Below, in pieces: positions 1-9,210 of a stretch of DNA of 64,000 bases. Source of the stretch: Lamellibrachia satsuma (taxonomy: Eukaryota > Annelida > Polychaeta > Sabellida > Siboglinidae). Position 1 is the first letter of the stretch. Each line of letters begins with the position of its first letter. The stretch covers positions 1,003,542-1,067,541 of the forward strand of contig BSQZ01000078.1 in the NCBI GenBank assembly GCA_033239005.1. The letters run 5' to 3'. The notes below the pieces were generated by a model. The model ran no database searches, was not told the origin of the DNA, and worked only from the letters and a program-made list of their open reading frames with translations. The position numbers were made by a program, and so were the translations under genes.

Positions 1-404
1 TGTGAACGTCGCTGAAGCAAAAAGACATGCAGGGTAGTCGTGACTGAAACACAACGTAGTACATGGATCGTGGTCTTTGTGGCTGATCCACAATGGTATA
101 TATGGTGGTCGTGATTGAATGTGAAATACAAATGAGTGCGTGTTGTGTACGGCTTAAACACAAAGTAGCGAAAACCTTCTTTACCATTATTTGACTTATT
201 TGATGGAGTGAACATGTAAACGATCTAGCCGAAGAGCGCATTTCACGAAAACTGTATTCATTGAAATAATTAATACACCAGTCAATTCCCTTTTTGTCTT
301 TTAGTCTTGATGTATTCTGTAAAATATTCATTTTGTAAATTAGAACATTATGAAACAGACAACCGTTTCTTTCCATACACAATTGATATAATTAAATCAC
401 CTAC
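1..404. repeat. intron with degenerate 'TGGCTGAAACACAAAGTAG' minisatellite
   Basis: No exon is visible here. Positions about 34-170 hold degenerate copies of a unit of roughly 32-40 bp built around GTGGCTGAAACACAAAGTAG and ACATGGTCG. The same unit recurs at 1020-1400, 2500-2850 and 21930-22260. About 180-404 resembles the sequence flanking the other six-cysteine exons, so it belongs to the duplicated unit and is read here as intron. Confidence 0.6.
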
Positions 405-515
405 CGTCACAAGTCTGCGTTTTATTATTGTAGGTATAGCAGCCATTACAGTGATTGTCTTCGCATTTTCCTGGCCCGTTAGTGACACACAATGCACAAT
501 TCGTGTCGCACACAA
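405..515 (-). CDS. six-cysteine exon, copy 1
   Basis: This 111-bp minus-strand exon has a good 3' splice site (TTTGTTGCAG) and a GTAGGT 5' splice site. It is phase 1-1. It encodes a 37-residue secreted-type module, C-x3-C-x2-C-x7-C-x4-C-x12-C, with a central GPGKC, as in its four sister exons. Unlike them, this copy has NGCY where the others have NDGY or NNGY, which adds a seventh cysteine. I do not recognise a named family; it is furin-repeat- or EGF-like in cysteine density only. It is one of five tandem copies, and the parent gene continues to the left of the window. Confidence 0.7.
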
Positions 516-1733
516 CTGCAACAAATAATATGCTTTTGACATAATGGCAGATTTATATCGCAAACAAAGTAGGTTATTTTCTGTGTACTCCGTAAATCGT
601 ACAAATATAATTTTAGATGACACGTGGCATTAAACAGCACACTACCTACATTACGAAATAGCATATTAAATCGCGTAAACACATTGTGTTACATAATTCG
701 GTTTAAAAATGTATTGCCATTGTGAGAAACAAAGGCACTTGATACCATATAGTGCGAAGACCAATTAAACATACAAAACACTATATGAAATGTACAACAA
801 ATGTACATAGTATTGTACATTAAAAATATTATCTGCTTCGCATCGTATGTTACAGTAAATAGCTAGACGTATCTGACCGAATAAAATAAAAAATTTAGTT
901 TTTGTATTGGTGCAATCGCTCCGTCAATACTTCTCACTATTCGATTAATTTTTGGCCGGAGAATATTTCAGGTGAGAGTGTATGCACTGTTTCTTTTGCA
1001 TTCCCATTGGCATGCGTAATTCAATCGTAATAAGTAGTACGTTCTCGACATGGCTGAAACACAATGTAGCTAAGGTCGTTGTGGCTGAAACACCCAAAGT
1101 GGTACACGGTCGTCGTGACTGAAACACTATTTGGTAAATTGTCGGTGTGGACGAAAAGCAAAGTAGCACAACTGAATTTTCGCATTGGTGCAATCACTCC
1201 ACCAATTGTTTGCACTATTCGATTTCTTGGTCGGAAATATTTAACGTGACACTGGATACATTGTTTCGTTTCAATTCCCGTTGATACGGGTAATACAATC
1301 GTAATAAGTATTGCATGGTCGACCTGGCTGAAACACAATGTAGTACATGGTAGACGTGGCTGAAAACAAAAGTAGTATATTGTAGTGTGGCTAAAAAACA
1401 AAGCAGCTAACACGTCTTTAACAGCATTTATCTGATTTGATGTAATGATACTGTAAGGGACCTAGTAGAAAAGCGCATTTCACGATTACTTTGTACATTT
1501 AAAACAATTAATCTACCAGTCAATCCTCCAGCTTTTTTAGTCATAACGTTCTCGCTAAAATATTACTTTCATAAACTGGACCATTGCGAAACAGGCAACA
1601 TAATGTTTCCATAGTCAAGTTATATACCAACAATCATGCACCGATATCGCAAAATGTAGGTTATTTAATTTATACAAACAGGAACATTGTGAAACAGGTA
1701 ATCATAGTCAAGTTAAATAATAAAATCACGCAC
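516..1733. repeat. intron with minisatellite (1020-1400)
   Basis: No coding exon is seen. About 900-1050 and 1180-1330 are diverged copies of one segment that is also present at 2350-2500. The CTGAAACACAAAGTAG minisatellite fills 1020-1400. From about 1410 to 1730 the sequence matches the flanks of copies 3 and 5, so the duplicated unit is exon plus intron. Confidence 0.6.
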
Positions 1734-1838
1734 CGTCGCAAGTCTCCGTTTCATTGTTGTAGGTGTAGCCGTCATTACACTTGTCGTCGCATTTTCCTGG
1801 TCCGTTTATGACACACTGTGCGCAATTAGAATCGCACA
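1734..1838 (-). CDS. six-cysteine exon, copy 2
   Basis: This is a sister of the exon at 405-515 and is 105 bp long, in frame. One residue is missing before the fifth cysteine, and the exon start is shifted by one codon because the usual GCAG acceptor has become CTATAG. The 5' splice site is GTGCGT. The GPGKCDD core and the cysteine pattern are kept. It could be a working exon with a shifted acceptor or one that has lost splicing; the sequence alone does not decide. Confidence 0.55.
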
Positions 1839-3083
1839 CTATAGCAACAAATAACACGCATTTTATTGTCATTGAGTATAAATTGTTATATCATTATCAT
1901 TATAAATGCACACACATGGCATTAAACGGCACGCTACCTACTTTAGGCTTAATACATCATCGTCAGGGATGGTTCGGGGGATTCGAACGAACCCCCTTTT
2001 TGCGCGACTTTATTTTTAACTGTAACGTTTTTCAGAAATCATCCCAGAATTCCCGGCTGATTGTGCACCCTCGAAGCCCCCCTCAAAACCCTGGGGTCAA
2101 GCCTGTATATGACATCGCCTCAGCACAGGTTGTTACATAACTTGCTTTAAACACGTAATGCTATTGTACGCCAAAACACACATTATATGACATACAACTG
2201 CGCATACTGAAACATACAAAACGCAATAAGAAATGCATATCAAATGATACACATGACTCATGAACATTTAATATAATTTGTTATGATCAACTTTGCCTCG
2301 CATATCATTTTGTAAAGCTTCACGTATTTGCTAGAATAAAATCATAATCTGAGTTTTTGTATAGCTGCAATCACTCCATCAATAGTTGGCACTATTCGAC
2401 TTATTAGTCAGATAATGTTTCAGGTGACATTGAATACACTTTATGCTTGCAGTCCTGTTGACGTGCCTAATACAATCGTAGTTAGAATTAGTTACATTGT
2501 CGACGTAGTTAAAACACAATGTAGCACATTGCCAACGTGGCTGAAACATAATGTAATAACTCAAATTGGTCCATGGTCGGTTTGGCTCAAAGCGGAGTAG
2601 TTCGTGATCGATGTGGCTAAAACACAAAGTAGTACTTGGTCGGTGCGACTGAAACACAAAGTAGTGCATGTTCGGTGTAGTTAAAAAACACGTTGTCGTC
2701 ATGATTGAGTCACATATTGGTACATGGTCGGTGTGGCTGAAACGCAAATACTACACTGTCGATTTTACAGAAATACAATGTAGTACATGTCATATTCACT
2801 TAAACACACTGGTGCGTGGTTGGCGTGGCTGAAACAGAAAATTAGCAAAAGCGTCCTTACTAATATCTGAAATTATTTGGTGTAGTGCAAATGTACGGGA
2901 CTTAGTCGAAAGGCCCATTTCACGAACATTATGGTCATTTAAAATAACTAATATGCCAGTCAACCCTCCTATTACGTTTGAGTCAGGATACCCTCAATAA
3001 ACCATTCATTTTGAAAACTGGAACATTATGTAGCAAGCAGCAATGCTGCTTACATTGTCAAGTTTTATAATAAAGTCACGTAC
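1839..3083. repeat. intron with minisatellite (about 2500-2850)
   Basis: No exon is recognised. The segment at about 2350-2500 repeats the ones at 900-1050 and 1180-1330, and is followed by the CTGAAACACAAAGTAG minisatellite. About 2860-3080 is the conserved flank found next to the other six-cysteine exons. At 1950-2110 there is a unique, more GC-rich stretch without recognisable coding. Confidence 0.55.
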
Positions 3084-3194
3084 CGTCACAAGTCTGCTTC
3101 TCATTGTTGTAGGCATAGCCGTTATTGCAGTGGTTAACGTCGCATTTTCCTGGTCCGTTTGTAACACACTTCGCACAGTTCGAGCCGCACACGG
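3084..3194 (-). CDS. six-cysteine exon, copy 3
   Basis: This 111-bp phase 1-1 exon on the minus strand has acceptor TTTGTTGTAG and donor GTACGT. All six cysteines and the GPGKCD core are intact. It lies 1350 bp from copy 2, which lies 1329 bp from copy 1, giving a regular unit of about 1.34 kb. It would encode one 37-residue disulphide-bonded module of a secreted protein. Confidence 0.72.
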
Positions 3195-3674
3195 CTACAA
3201 CAAAGAGCACGCGTCATTGTAGACGGATATCGCAAAGTGTAGGTTATTTAATGTGTACTACGCAGGTCTTGTATCATAAACATATCATTCTAGATGTACA
3301 CAATTGGCACTACGTTGGCCATGTACTACCTACATAGTGAGTATGACATAACATGCCACATCGCCTTAACGTTGAGTGTTATATAACTTGGTCAAAAACA
3401 TTATGCCATTGCGAGCCAAAATACACAGCATATGACAAAGATAGCCGCCCAGTGAAGCTGTCAAAACATTATACGAAATGTAAGACAAATGTACACACTA
3501 CATTTAAAATATGATATGCGTCGCCTCGTATATCTCCGTGAAAGACTTCAAGTCAATCCACCTATTGTGTTTGTATCAGTATGTTTTGGACAAAACATTC
3601 GTTCTATAAAAAACACTATTATTTAAGGACATCCACGTTTTTTTATAATTAAATCATACAATATAATAACGTAC
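3195..3674. other. intron, nothing recognised
   Basis: AT-rich intronic sequence without open reading frames of note. The short distance between copies 3 and 4 (591 bp between exon starts) shows that the minisatellite part of the 1.34-kb unit is absent here. Confidence 0.5.
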
Positions 3675-3785
3675 CTGCACAAATCTGCGATTCACTAATG
3701 TAATCATAGCCGTCATTACAGTGATTTTCGTCGCATTTTCCTGGTCCTTTTGTGTCGCACTGTGCACAGTTCGCATCGCACACCG
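3675..3785 (-). CDS. six-cysteine exon, copy 4
   Basis: This 111-bp phase 1-1 exon on the minus strand has acceptor GTTTGTTGCAG and donor GTACGT. The six cysteines, GPGKCDE core and NDGY motif are intact. It is the last copy before the Polinton. Copy 5 lies on the far side, and the spacing becomes about 1.1 kb once the Polinton is subtracted, so the element split a pre-existing exon array. Confidence 0.72.
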
Positions 3786-4307
3786 CTGCAACAAACAACA
3801 CGAATTTCAGCATTGTAGCAAAATGGATAGCAAAATGCAGTTTATTTGCGTGTTGTCCCTCGCCACCTCCAGGCTCTCTGTGAAGCTTACACCCGTTCAC
3901 TCCTTTATGTCATCGACCCAAGATCTCGTACCACCGTTCCTTGTTCAATTCAAAGAGTTATCTGGCGGCTGTAATTGGAAGCAAGAGTACGAAGCAAGCA
4001 CTGCACGCTATACACTACACTACAGCAATAGGCGCATCACACAGACCTGTGTTTACACACCGCTCCCCAATGTGTTAGTTTGTTATCAAGTGAGCATACT
4101 ATTGTATGGTTGGACTCGACGTCGAGGGTGAACTGAAGCAGAACGACTACATTTGGGTCTTACGATATACGATATACAAACTTTGTCGTGTGAGCCATTT
4201 ACGGATAAATGCAAATGTACTTACCATTACAAAATCACATACAAATACTTTTTGCCACGTGCGTGCGAACGTACCATCGTGCTTGCGTGCGTGCGTACGT
4301 GCGTGCG
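3786..4307. repeat. intron ending in a (GCGT)n microsatellite
   Basis: No exon is seen. Positions about 4258-4313 are a GCGT-rich microsatellite. The Polinton inserted at its right edge, so the left copy of the target duplication is embedded in the repeat. Confidence 0.55.
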
Positions 4308-4313
4308 TGCGTG
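4308..4313. repeat. target-site duplication, left copy (TGCGTG)
   Basis: TGCGTG directly precedes the left terminal repeat and the same hexamer directly follows the right one (19414-19419). Six-base duplications are typical of Polinton/Maverick integration. The left flank is itself a GCGT repeat, but the right flank is not, which supports a genuine duplication. Confidence 0.85.
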
Positions 4314-4486
4314 AGTAGTTAAGGAGTGGAAATGAAACATCAAAAGAGGCGACCAGTAGGGAGTGATGACGTCATTTCCGGTAGCAGAGCCCTCTGGGTA
4401 GCCAAAGCGCCCCCTAGTGGCGACCTATATCCACCTATAGTGCCCCCTAGCGACTGGAGCTAACCCTAACGGTCTTAACCCCAACT
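4314..4486 (+). repeat. Polinton left terminal inverted repeat
   Basis: 173 bp match the complement of 19241-19413 without indels, with about 11 mismatches. The repeat starts AGTAGTTAAGG, contains a TGACGTCA palindrome (CRE/ATF-like) and ends in a CTAACCCTAAC telomere-like motif. Confidence 0.93.
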
Positions 4487-4892
4487 TTGTGACATGATCC
4501 CCACCTGATCTCATCAGTGGTGACCCCTGCTGACCCTAACGGAGTGACCGCTACCCTAACGTGACCGCTACCCCGATGCTCGAGGAGTGAAATCATTTTA
4601 ATTGTATTCCAAGGCATTTAATCCCTGGCTCGATGTAGTCCGCGATACCCTATCCGTTGGTTCGTTGTGGTCCGCGTTACCCTATCTGTCGCTAACCGAC
4701 AAAATCGACACAACACCTCATTGAATTAAGTCGCAAAGAAACTTTAATATTTAAAAATAACGATACATCAGATCATAGTAATATAAAAATAGCCATATAT
4801 AAAATCATATTAAAGCACATAAATTCATATAAATATAGTAATATAATTATTTAAAAATATCCATATATCAAATCGTATTAAAGCACATAAAT
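4487..4892. repeat. subterminal Polinton repeats, then AT-rich tract
   Basis: Positions 4487-4580 continue with GACC/CCCTAAC-rich sub-repeats. From 4739 the sequence is very AT-rich, with an imperfect direct duplication of about 70-80 bp (roughly 4785-4858 and 4850-4918). No reading frame of note is present. Confidence 0.55.
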
Positions 4893-5270
4893 TCATGTAA
4901 ATATAGTAATATAATTATTAGTGGCTGGCATTGAGCGTTGCACTCGAAATGGACGGCACGTCGACGGAACATCCCGAGTTCCTTCATAACGCCAGGCCAC
5001 AATTTTTTTGTGTTCTAGAAAGGAAGCATAAACATTGGCAGGCTGTTGTCGTGACTCGCCTTGGGCGTTGCACCTTAGCAATAGTTCCATCTCAACCCGT
5101 TCGAGTGGTCGAACCATCCCGAGCTCCGTCATAACGGCAGCCCACGATTTTTTGTGCTCGAGAAAGGAAGCATATTGATTACATTTGTCATCCCAACTCT
5201 CAGTAGTCGCAGGGCTGTCGTAGCCATCATCGTCGTCTACGCGCGGTGTGTGACGACACAGTTCCTCCAT
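4893..5270 (-). CDS. unknown Polinton accessory protein with internal repeats
   Basis: This minus-strand frame from an ATG in good context (GCCGTGATGG) encodes about 125 residues. I do not recognise the family. It contains two copies of a module beginning YASFLEHKK, the first followed by SWAAVMTELGM. A similar HHWPAVMEEL lies in the same frame just upstream of the ATG. The second copy diverges after FLEHKK in a way that suggests a frame change, so the C-terminus is probably not original. The nucleotide repeat units are about 4930-5040 and 5070-5175. A GTATATAGG TATA-like box lies upstream at about 5367-5376. It is the only leftward gene of the element and sits next to the left terminus. A 3' splice site (CTGGTTTTCAG) just upstream could indicate an earlier exon. 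Confidence 0.45.
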   Translation of the reverse strand: MEELCRHTPRVDDDDGYDSPATTESWDDKCNQYASFLEHKKSWAAVMTELGMVRPLERVEMELLLRCNAQGESRQQPANVYASFLEHKKIVAWRYEGTRDVPSTCRPFRVQRSMPATNNYITIFT

Positions 5271-5409
5271 CACGGCTGGCCAGTGGTGTCTATGGAAGCT
5301 GAAAACCAGAGTGAAAGACACATAAAAATCGAGCCATTGGTAAAGGACTTTGTTAAAAGTATCCTATATACGTTTCTTAAATAGCACATGCATCTGTTAA
5401 TAATAAGCT

Positions 5410-5640
5410 ATGAGTAAACCCGTGAGCGGCGAAAGGCGTACTTTGGAACCAACTCGCTTATTTACTGTTACACCTCCAGCCAGCAGCAGGCGCATAGAAA
5501 GTAGGTCACGCAAAGGCGATATCACTGACCCGGCGACCCGACTCGGCTCGCGTGCTATTTATGACCAGGCGGCCAGTCGGCTAGCAAGAGGCATTGGAAA
5601 TAGGTCACAGTCGCATAAAAGATGTCTCTTAATGTTATAG
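5410..5640 (+). CDS. unknown short basic reading frame
   Basis: An ATG-initiated frame of 76 residues, rich in Arg and Ser, without recognisable domain or hydrophobic segment. It is divergent to the leftward gene ending at 4893 and could share a promoter region with it. It contains two related nucleotide stretches (around 5490-5510 and 5590-5610, both with TAGGTCAC). Coding status is uncertain; chance in a GC-rich interval is possible. Confidence 0.25.
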   Translation: MSKPVSGERRTLEPTRLFTVTPPASSRRIESRSRKGDITDPATRLGSRAIYDQAASRLARGIGNRSQSHKRCLLML

Positions 5641-6302
5641 GATAGGAGTATGTATCAGCAAACAACCACAGACATTATGTACTTACGATCGATGCAATAG
5701 TAGAGTCAACGCGACCCCAACTTCGATGTACACCGCCATCAAATCGGAGAACAACGCAACGCTAGACAGCATCCTGCGTGACGTCAGAAGCAACAATAGC
5801 AATAGCAACAGAACGACGGCAACAGAACGACGGTAAGTGTATAAAGATATACCTAGTCGCAGAACGGTCTTATATAGCAAACGCTAAACAATGCAGACAG
5901 CTGACATAAGCCACTATAACATAATAACAAATCCGTCAAAGTCAGATAGTTATGCTAGAAAACACCAATAATACATTTTTTATTAAACTGGAATGTCATA
6001 AAACAACTGCCAAACCCACTAGAACAATAAGCCATCCTTCACAACGAAAAACATGTTCGTTAAGTCTGTCACAGAAGTGTCAGAGAATCGATGCTGAAAG
6101 CAAAATCCCATCTATCACGTGTAAAAAACAAAGTCAACCAGTCCTAAACCAACGTTGTATCGATTCCAGACATTCGGCGTAAAACAATAAACAACCCCTC
6201 CCAGCGATAAGCCTACCGCAGAAGTGTCAACTAACCAACGCTGAATCCGAAAACCCATTTATCACGCGTAAAAAAACGAAGTCACCCAGTCCTAGACAAA
6301 TG
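5641..6302. other. spacer with possible leader exon and direct repeat
   Basis: A 36-codon frame (5726-5836) ends in a strong 5' splice site, CGGTAAGTG, at about 5833, so it may be a leader exon. No confident acceptor was found. Positions about 6065-6165 and 6210-6312 are an imperfect direct duplication that shares CAGAAGTGTCA and a TATCACG(T/C)GTAAAAAA core. Otherwise AT-rich and non-coding. Confidence 0.4.
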
Positions 6303-6314
6303 TTATATTAAATA
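6303..6314 (+). promoter_or_regulatory. TATA-like box before the NADAR gene
   Basis: TTATATTAAATA lies about 35-45 bp upstream of the NADAR ATG at 6349, so the predicted 5' leader is very short. Similar TATA boxes precede other transcription units of this element (6925, 9348). Confidence 0.4.
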
Positions 6315-6348
6315 CAACGCATGTAACTTTAAAGAACATAAAATCAGA

Positions 6349-6948
6349 ATGAATCGTCCTATATACTTTCGAGGAGGAAACAGTTTTCTATCTAACTTCA
6401 ACGCGTGTAGGATACATGCATGGGGTCATGTTTTTAACGCAGTTGAAGCTGCGTACCAGTACAGGAAATGCATCTTTTATGAAGATGTCGAGACGGCGCA
6501 AAAGATACTAGCCACAAGAACCGGACAACAGGCGAAATACCTTAGCAAGACCATCCGAGATAAAGAGCATTTACGCACACGATGGAACAAACAGAGACGA
6601 TCTGTAATGATCGCGTTAGTTGCGATTAAATTTCGCGACACGACATTACGCAAACTATTGTTAGACACATATCTAGCACCGTTAATGGAATGCGTGAGAA
6701 GTAGGGAGGGATAATGGAGCATGCTCACCTACACTGGACAGCTTGGACAGAACGTGTTGGTTCAGATACTCGTGAATTGTCGCGAGTTCGTTCGAAAAAA
6801 CCAGGCGACAGCAAGTCTGGCTCGCCGACAACACCCAAGCGATAGGAATGCACAGCGATTGCACAACGCATACCAGCGGGCCAGCTGGCCAGATAACACA
6901 GGCATGCCATGCAACCGTCCCCGCTATATAAGGGACTCGCAGCTCTAA
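6349..6948 (+). pseudogene. NADAR (YbiA-like) domain protein with an in-frame stop
   Basis: Residues 1-121 match the NADAR/DUF1768 fold: an N-terminal FRGGNSFLSNF block (residues 7-17), then EAAYQYRK (33-40) holding the conserved Glu and Tyr-Gln, then the helical DVETAQKIL and AKYLSK region. The frame meets TAA at 6712-6714. The same frame then continues with a stretch (about codons 123-150, including GQNVLVQIL) that matches the expected NADAR C-terminus, so the stop lies inside the domain. Known NADAR/YbiA members are N-glycosidases acting on riboflavin intermediates or on ADP-ribose-linked substrates, and some remove ADP-ribose from nucleic acids. The role in a Polinton is inferred only: it could counter an ADP-ribosylating host defence. 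The start is the first ATG, 35-45 bp after a TATA-like box. Confidence 0.75.
6925..6932 (+). promoter_or_regulatory. TATA box before the RPA-like gene
   Basis: TATATAAG lies about 90 bp before the ATG pair at 7018/7021, so transcripts would have a leader of about 60 nt. It also overlaps the end of the NADAR frame, which makes the two genes adjacent but separately promoted. Confidence 0.55.
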
Positions 6949-7017
6949 CTAGCATAACAACTCTTGCGATCGATCGACTCACTCCTCTCTCCTCGTGCAC
7001 GTTCAAGCTTCGAAGTC

Positions 7018-7518
7018 ATGATGGCCACGCAGCAAATCGTCGAAGAAGAGCAGAGAATGATGAACCTCACCCTTCTGCAGACGGAGGTAAGTGTTGGATC
7101 GTACAGATTTACAAGACCGTTAACCATAGTCGCTACCGCAAGGCAGGAGAAATATGTTGGCTATATGGCGTGTTCGCAGTGTCCCAATGGTGTCCAGTGC
7201 CGTAAGCAAGGCTACTGTTGTCCATTACACCAATGGCAGAGATCTCCTCCTACGTACAGATACAACCTGCGTGTCCTCCTGCAAGACTGGATTGGCACAG
7301 AAAGTTGGGTTAGCGTATTCGATCCAGTGGCAGTTAAAGTGTTTGGCTTTACTGCTAACGCCTACGTCGATATGACGTCAGACGAAGAGCGGTCGGTTGC
7401 ACTGTCTGTGTTGAGGGGGGTCCGTGTCATTGCGACCATTAAAAAACGCAACAACAACAACTTCATAAACTACAACGCGTCAGATCTGGAAGTACTTGAC
7501 GAGGCATTCTCTTTGTAG
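7018..7518 (+). CDS. RPA large-subunit C-terminal-like ssDNA-binding protein
   Basis: The frame encodes 166 residues from ATG 7018 (a second ATG follows at once). Residues 27-165 resemble the zinc-binding OB fold at the C-terminus of replication protein A (Rep_fac-A_C): a first strand pair, a zinc ribbon with Cys52, Cys55, Cys61, Cys67/68 and His71, then YRYNLRVLLQDWIG and a VFDPVAVKVFGFTA block matching the second half of the OB barrel. The expected role is binding single-stranded DNA during replication of the element. The ORF ends at TAG 7516-7518, which is also a good 3' splice site (TTCTCTTTGTAG). A strong 5' splice site (GAGGTAAGT) follows codon 23. The frame stays open for 200 codons beyond the stop. 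It could be a genuine stop, a retained intron, or a nonsense mutation in a longer protein. Confidence 0.65.
   Translation: MMATQQIVEEEQRMMNLTLLQTEVSVGSYRFTRPLTIVATARQEKYVGYMACSQCPNGVQCRKQGYCCPLHQWQRSPPTYRYNLRVLLQDWIGTESWVSVFDPVAVKVFGFTANAYVDMTSDEERSVALSVLRGVRVIATIKKRNNNNFINYNASDLEVLDEAFSL
7087..7518 (+). other. candidate in-phase intron spanning the OB-fold
   Basis: The 5' site is GAG|GTAAGT at 7087 and the 3' site is a pyrimidine-rich TTCTCTTTGTAG ending at 7518. The length is 432 nt, a multiple of three. Removal joins codon 23 in frame to the open frame at 7519. Retention gives the RPA-like protein, whose stop codon is the acceptor TAG itself. Proposed from splice-site sequence alone. Confidence 0.4.
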
Positions 7519-8121
7519 GAAGACAAAGAGAATGCCGTCGACGCCAGCGCTGACAGCAGCACAGGTCCCACCGACGAAACAACCACGAACAAAAAGGTAC
7601 AGGAGTGGTTAGACGCGTATGAACATCGTAATCTGTTACCATCCTCACCATCCATCACTTCCTCTACCGAACCGACTCTGTGTATAGCAGACGAGGAAAG
7701 TAACGATACAGCTATTGTCGTAAGCAGTAGCAGCAGTAGCGATGCAGATATTGTCATAAGCAGTAGCAGCTGTAGCAGTAGTAACAACGGCAACGATCAT
7801 GATATGCAGGTGACGGTAATGAACATAGACAGAATATGGAATCGTGCGGAAGCCATGATGAATCAAAATACCTTCGATGCAGCGATAGACGCAGCGTGCG
7901 TTCGTTATGCGTGTAACGAGGTTGTTCGTATATTAGATCTATCGGAAGATGAGTATTACATACCGTCTTCCGGTCTTATCATGCACATCTTGCGTTGGGT
8001 TTTCATAGCGTTGGAGGAGAGGTTTGGGAAAATGCAATGGAGTGTCGATATGGCAGACACGGTCAGAGCGACCATAGCCAGTCGATACGCAGGAAAGAAC
8101 AATGTTGCTGACAGTGATTAA
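7519..8121 (+). CDS. unknown open frame downstream of the RPA-like protein
   Basis: 200 sense codons in the same frame as the RPA-like gene, ending at TAA 8119-8121. The N-terminal third is acidic and Ser/Thr-rich, with SSSSSSD and SSSSCSSS runs. The C-terminal third (from about 7804) looks like an alpha-helical domain (WNRAEAMM, EVVRILDL, HILRWVFIALEERFG). It has no ATG before 7804, so it is either a second exon of the gene starting at 7018 or the far side of a nonsense mutation; an ATG at 7804 would give a 105-residue protein. The family is not recognised. Confidence 0.45.
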   Translation, partial: EDKENAVDASADSSTGPTDETTTNKKVQEWLDAYEHRNLLPSSPSITSSTEPTLCIADEESNDTAIVVSSSSSSDADIVISSSSCSSSNNGNDHDMQVTVMNIDRIWNRAEAMMNQNTFDAAIDAACVRYACNEVVRILDLSEDEYYIPSSGLIMHILRWVFIALEERFGKMQWSVDMADTVRATIASRYAGKNNVADSD

Positions 8122-8154
8122 ACATTTGTGTGTCTTTTGTTATCCTGTCTATAG

Positions 8155-8847
8155 ATTCATAACGGCCTCAGACAATTGCGAGAGGCCTATGACAACGATG
8201 ACCATGAGAAGGTGGCAACACCGACGCCGCGCAAACGTAGAATGCCGCCGTTGGCTGCAAACGACCTGCGGTTGGTGCTCAACAGAAAGCATCGGTTTGC
8301 GGCACCAACAGCAGCAGCACCAACCGCAGCAACAGCAGAAGCGCCAACCACAGCAACAGCAGCAGCGGCAGCAGCAGCAGCAGCGCCAACCGCAACGACG
8401 CCAATGGCACCACCACCCCCGCCGCCGTCATTTCTGCTCGCAGCGCAGACATCGTCTTCGACTTTCGAGTTCAGTCCAGCGTCGCCGCCGCCATCATCGT
8501 CGCCGTCATACTTTGAACTTAACCTCACGACACCACCCTCCGACACACAGCCATCATCATCGACGCCATCGTCGTCGGCAACAACATGTACCTGCGATCG
8601 CTGCTGCGAGAATATTACCTTAGCATCATCACCAACGAACCCGAACATTATCAACCCACAAGTAGCCAATATAATGATAACAGAAGCGGTAACACATTTA
8701 ATAATGCACAGAACATTACACACCCCTCTGACAGTAGCCGAAGCCACTGTTAACGTATGCGCTGAAGGTTGCCCGAGGCTACTGTCGGACGAGATACAGA
8801 CACATATCATGCAAGAAGTGGCGTGTTTTAACCCTTGGATGTTGTAA
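8155..8847 (+). CDS. unknown Ala/Pro-rich protein, possibly a further exon
   Basis: The frame stays open from just after a 3' splice-like site (TCCTGTCTATAG, ending 8154) to TAA at 8845. It is in the same phase as the frame ending at 8121, so a short intron is possible, although no strong 5' site is visible. ATG 8242 is an alternative start. The middle is a low-complexity linker of Ala/Pro/Thr (polyA, PPPPPP) and then Ser/Pro. The C-terminal 90 residues contain a CTCDRCC cysteine cluster and an amphipathic helical region with two more cysteines. The family is not recognised. It is the last gene of the left block and is followed by a CA repeat and hairpin array 1. Confidence 0.4.
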   Translation: MHNGLRQLREAYDNDDHEKVATPTPRKRRMPPLAANDLRLVLNRKHRFAAPTAAAPTAATAEAPTTATAAAAAAAAAPTATTPMAPPPPPPSFLLAAQTSSSTFEFSPASPPPSSSPSYFELNLTTPPSDTQPSSSTPSSSATTCTCDRCCENITLASSPTNPNIINPQVANIMITEAVTHLIMHRTLHTPLTVAEATVNVCAEGCPRLLSDEIQTHIMQEVACFNPWML

Positions 8848-8852
8848 ACACG

Positions 8853-8853
8853 C

Positions 8854-8912
<59 letters not shown>
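8853..8912. repeat. (CA)n microsatellite
   Basis: About 60 bp of nearly pure CA directly after the stop codon of the preceding frame. Confidence 0.9.
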
Positions 8913-8916
<4 letters not shown>

Positions 8917-9210
8917 AGTAATAGTGTCTTTAATTATATATTGTATTTAATCATATATTAGTAATAGTGTCTTCAATTGTATTATTTTTGTGTCTTTATT
9001 TTTTTATTCTTTAGTTAGTAATTGTTATATATCATTATTGACTTTAATCTTATATAATCCTATATATCATTATTGTCTTGTTGCGATGTAATTTGTTTCA
9101 ATACATTTTGTCTTTATCCTCTTGTATTTTGTCTATGAAATACATATATAATATTCTTTATGTATGAAGAAATCGACTTCTATATATACAACTAATTATT
9201 CACACACACG
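8913..9210. other. AT-rich intergenic tract inside the Polinton
   Basis: Very AT-rich, with short direct repeats (TTAGTAATAGTGTCTT at about 8918 and 8960, and related copies to 9080). No coding is seen. Confidence 0.5.

Noticed and set aside
348..623. Minus-strand frames of 91 and 67 codons over the first six-cysteine exon
   Set aside because: They are in the wrong frame; the splice-bounded exon at 405-515 gives the conserved cysteine pattern.
8187..8912. Long minus-strand frame of 241 codons
   Set aside because: It is the shadow of the Ala/Pro-rich plus-strand frame plus the CA microsatellite (Val/Cys repeats).
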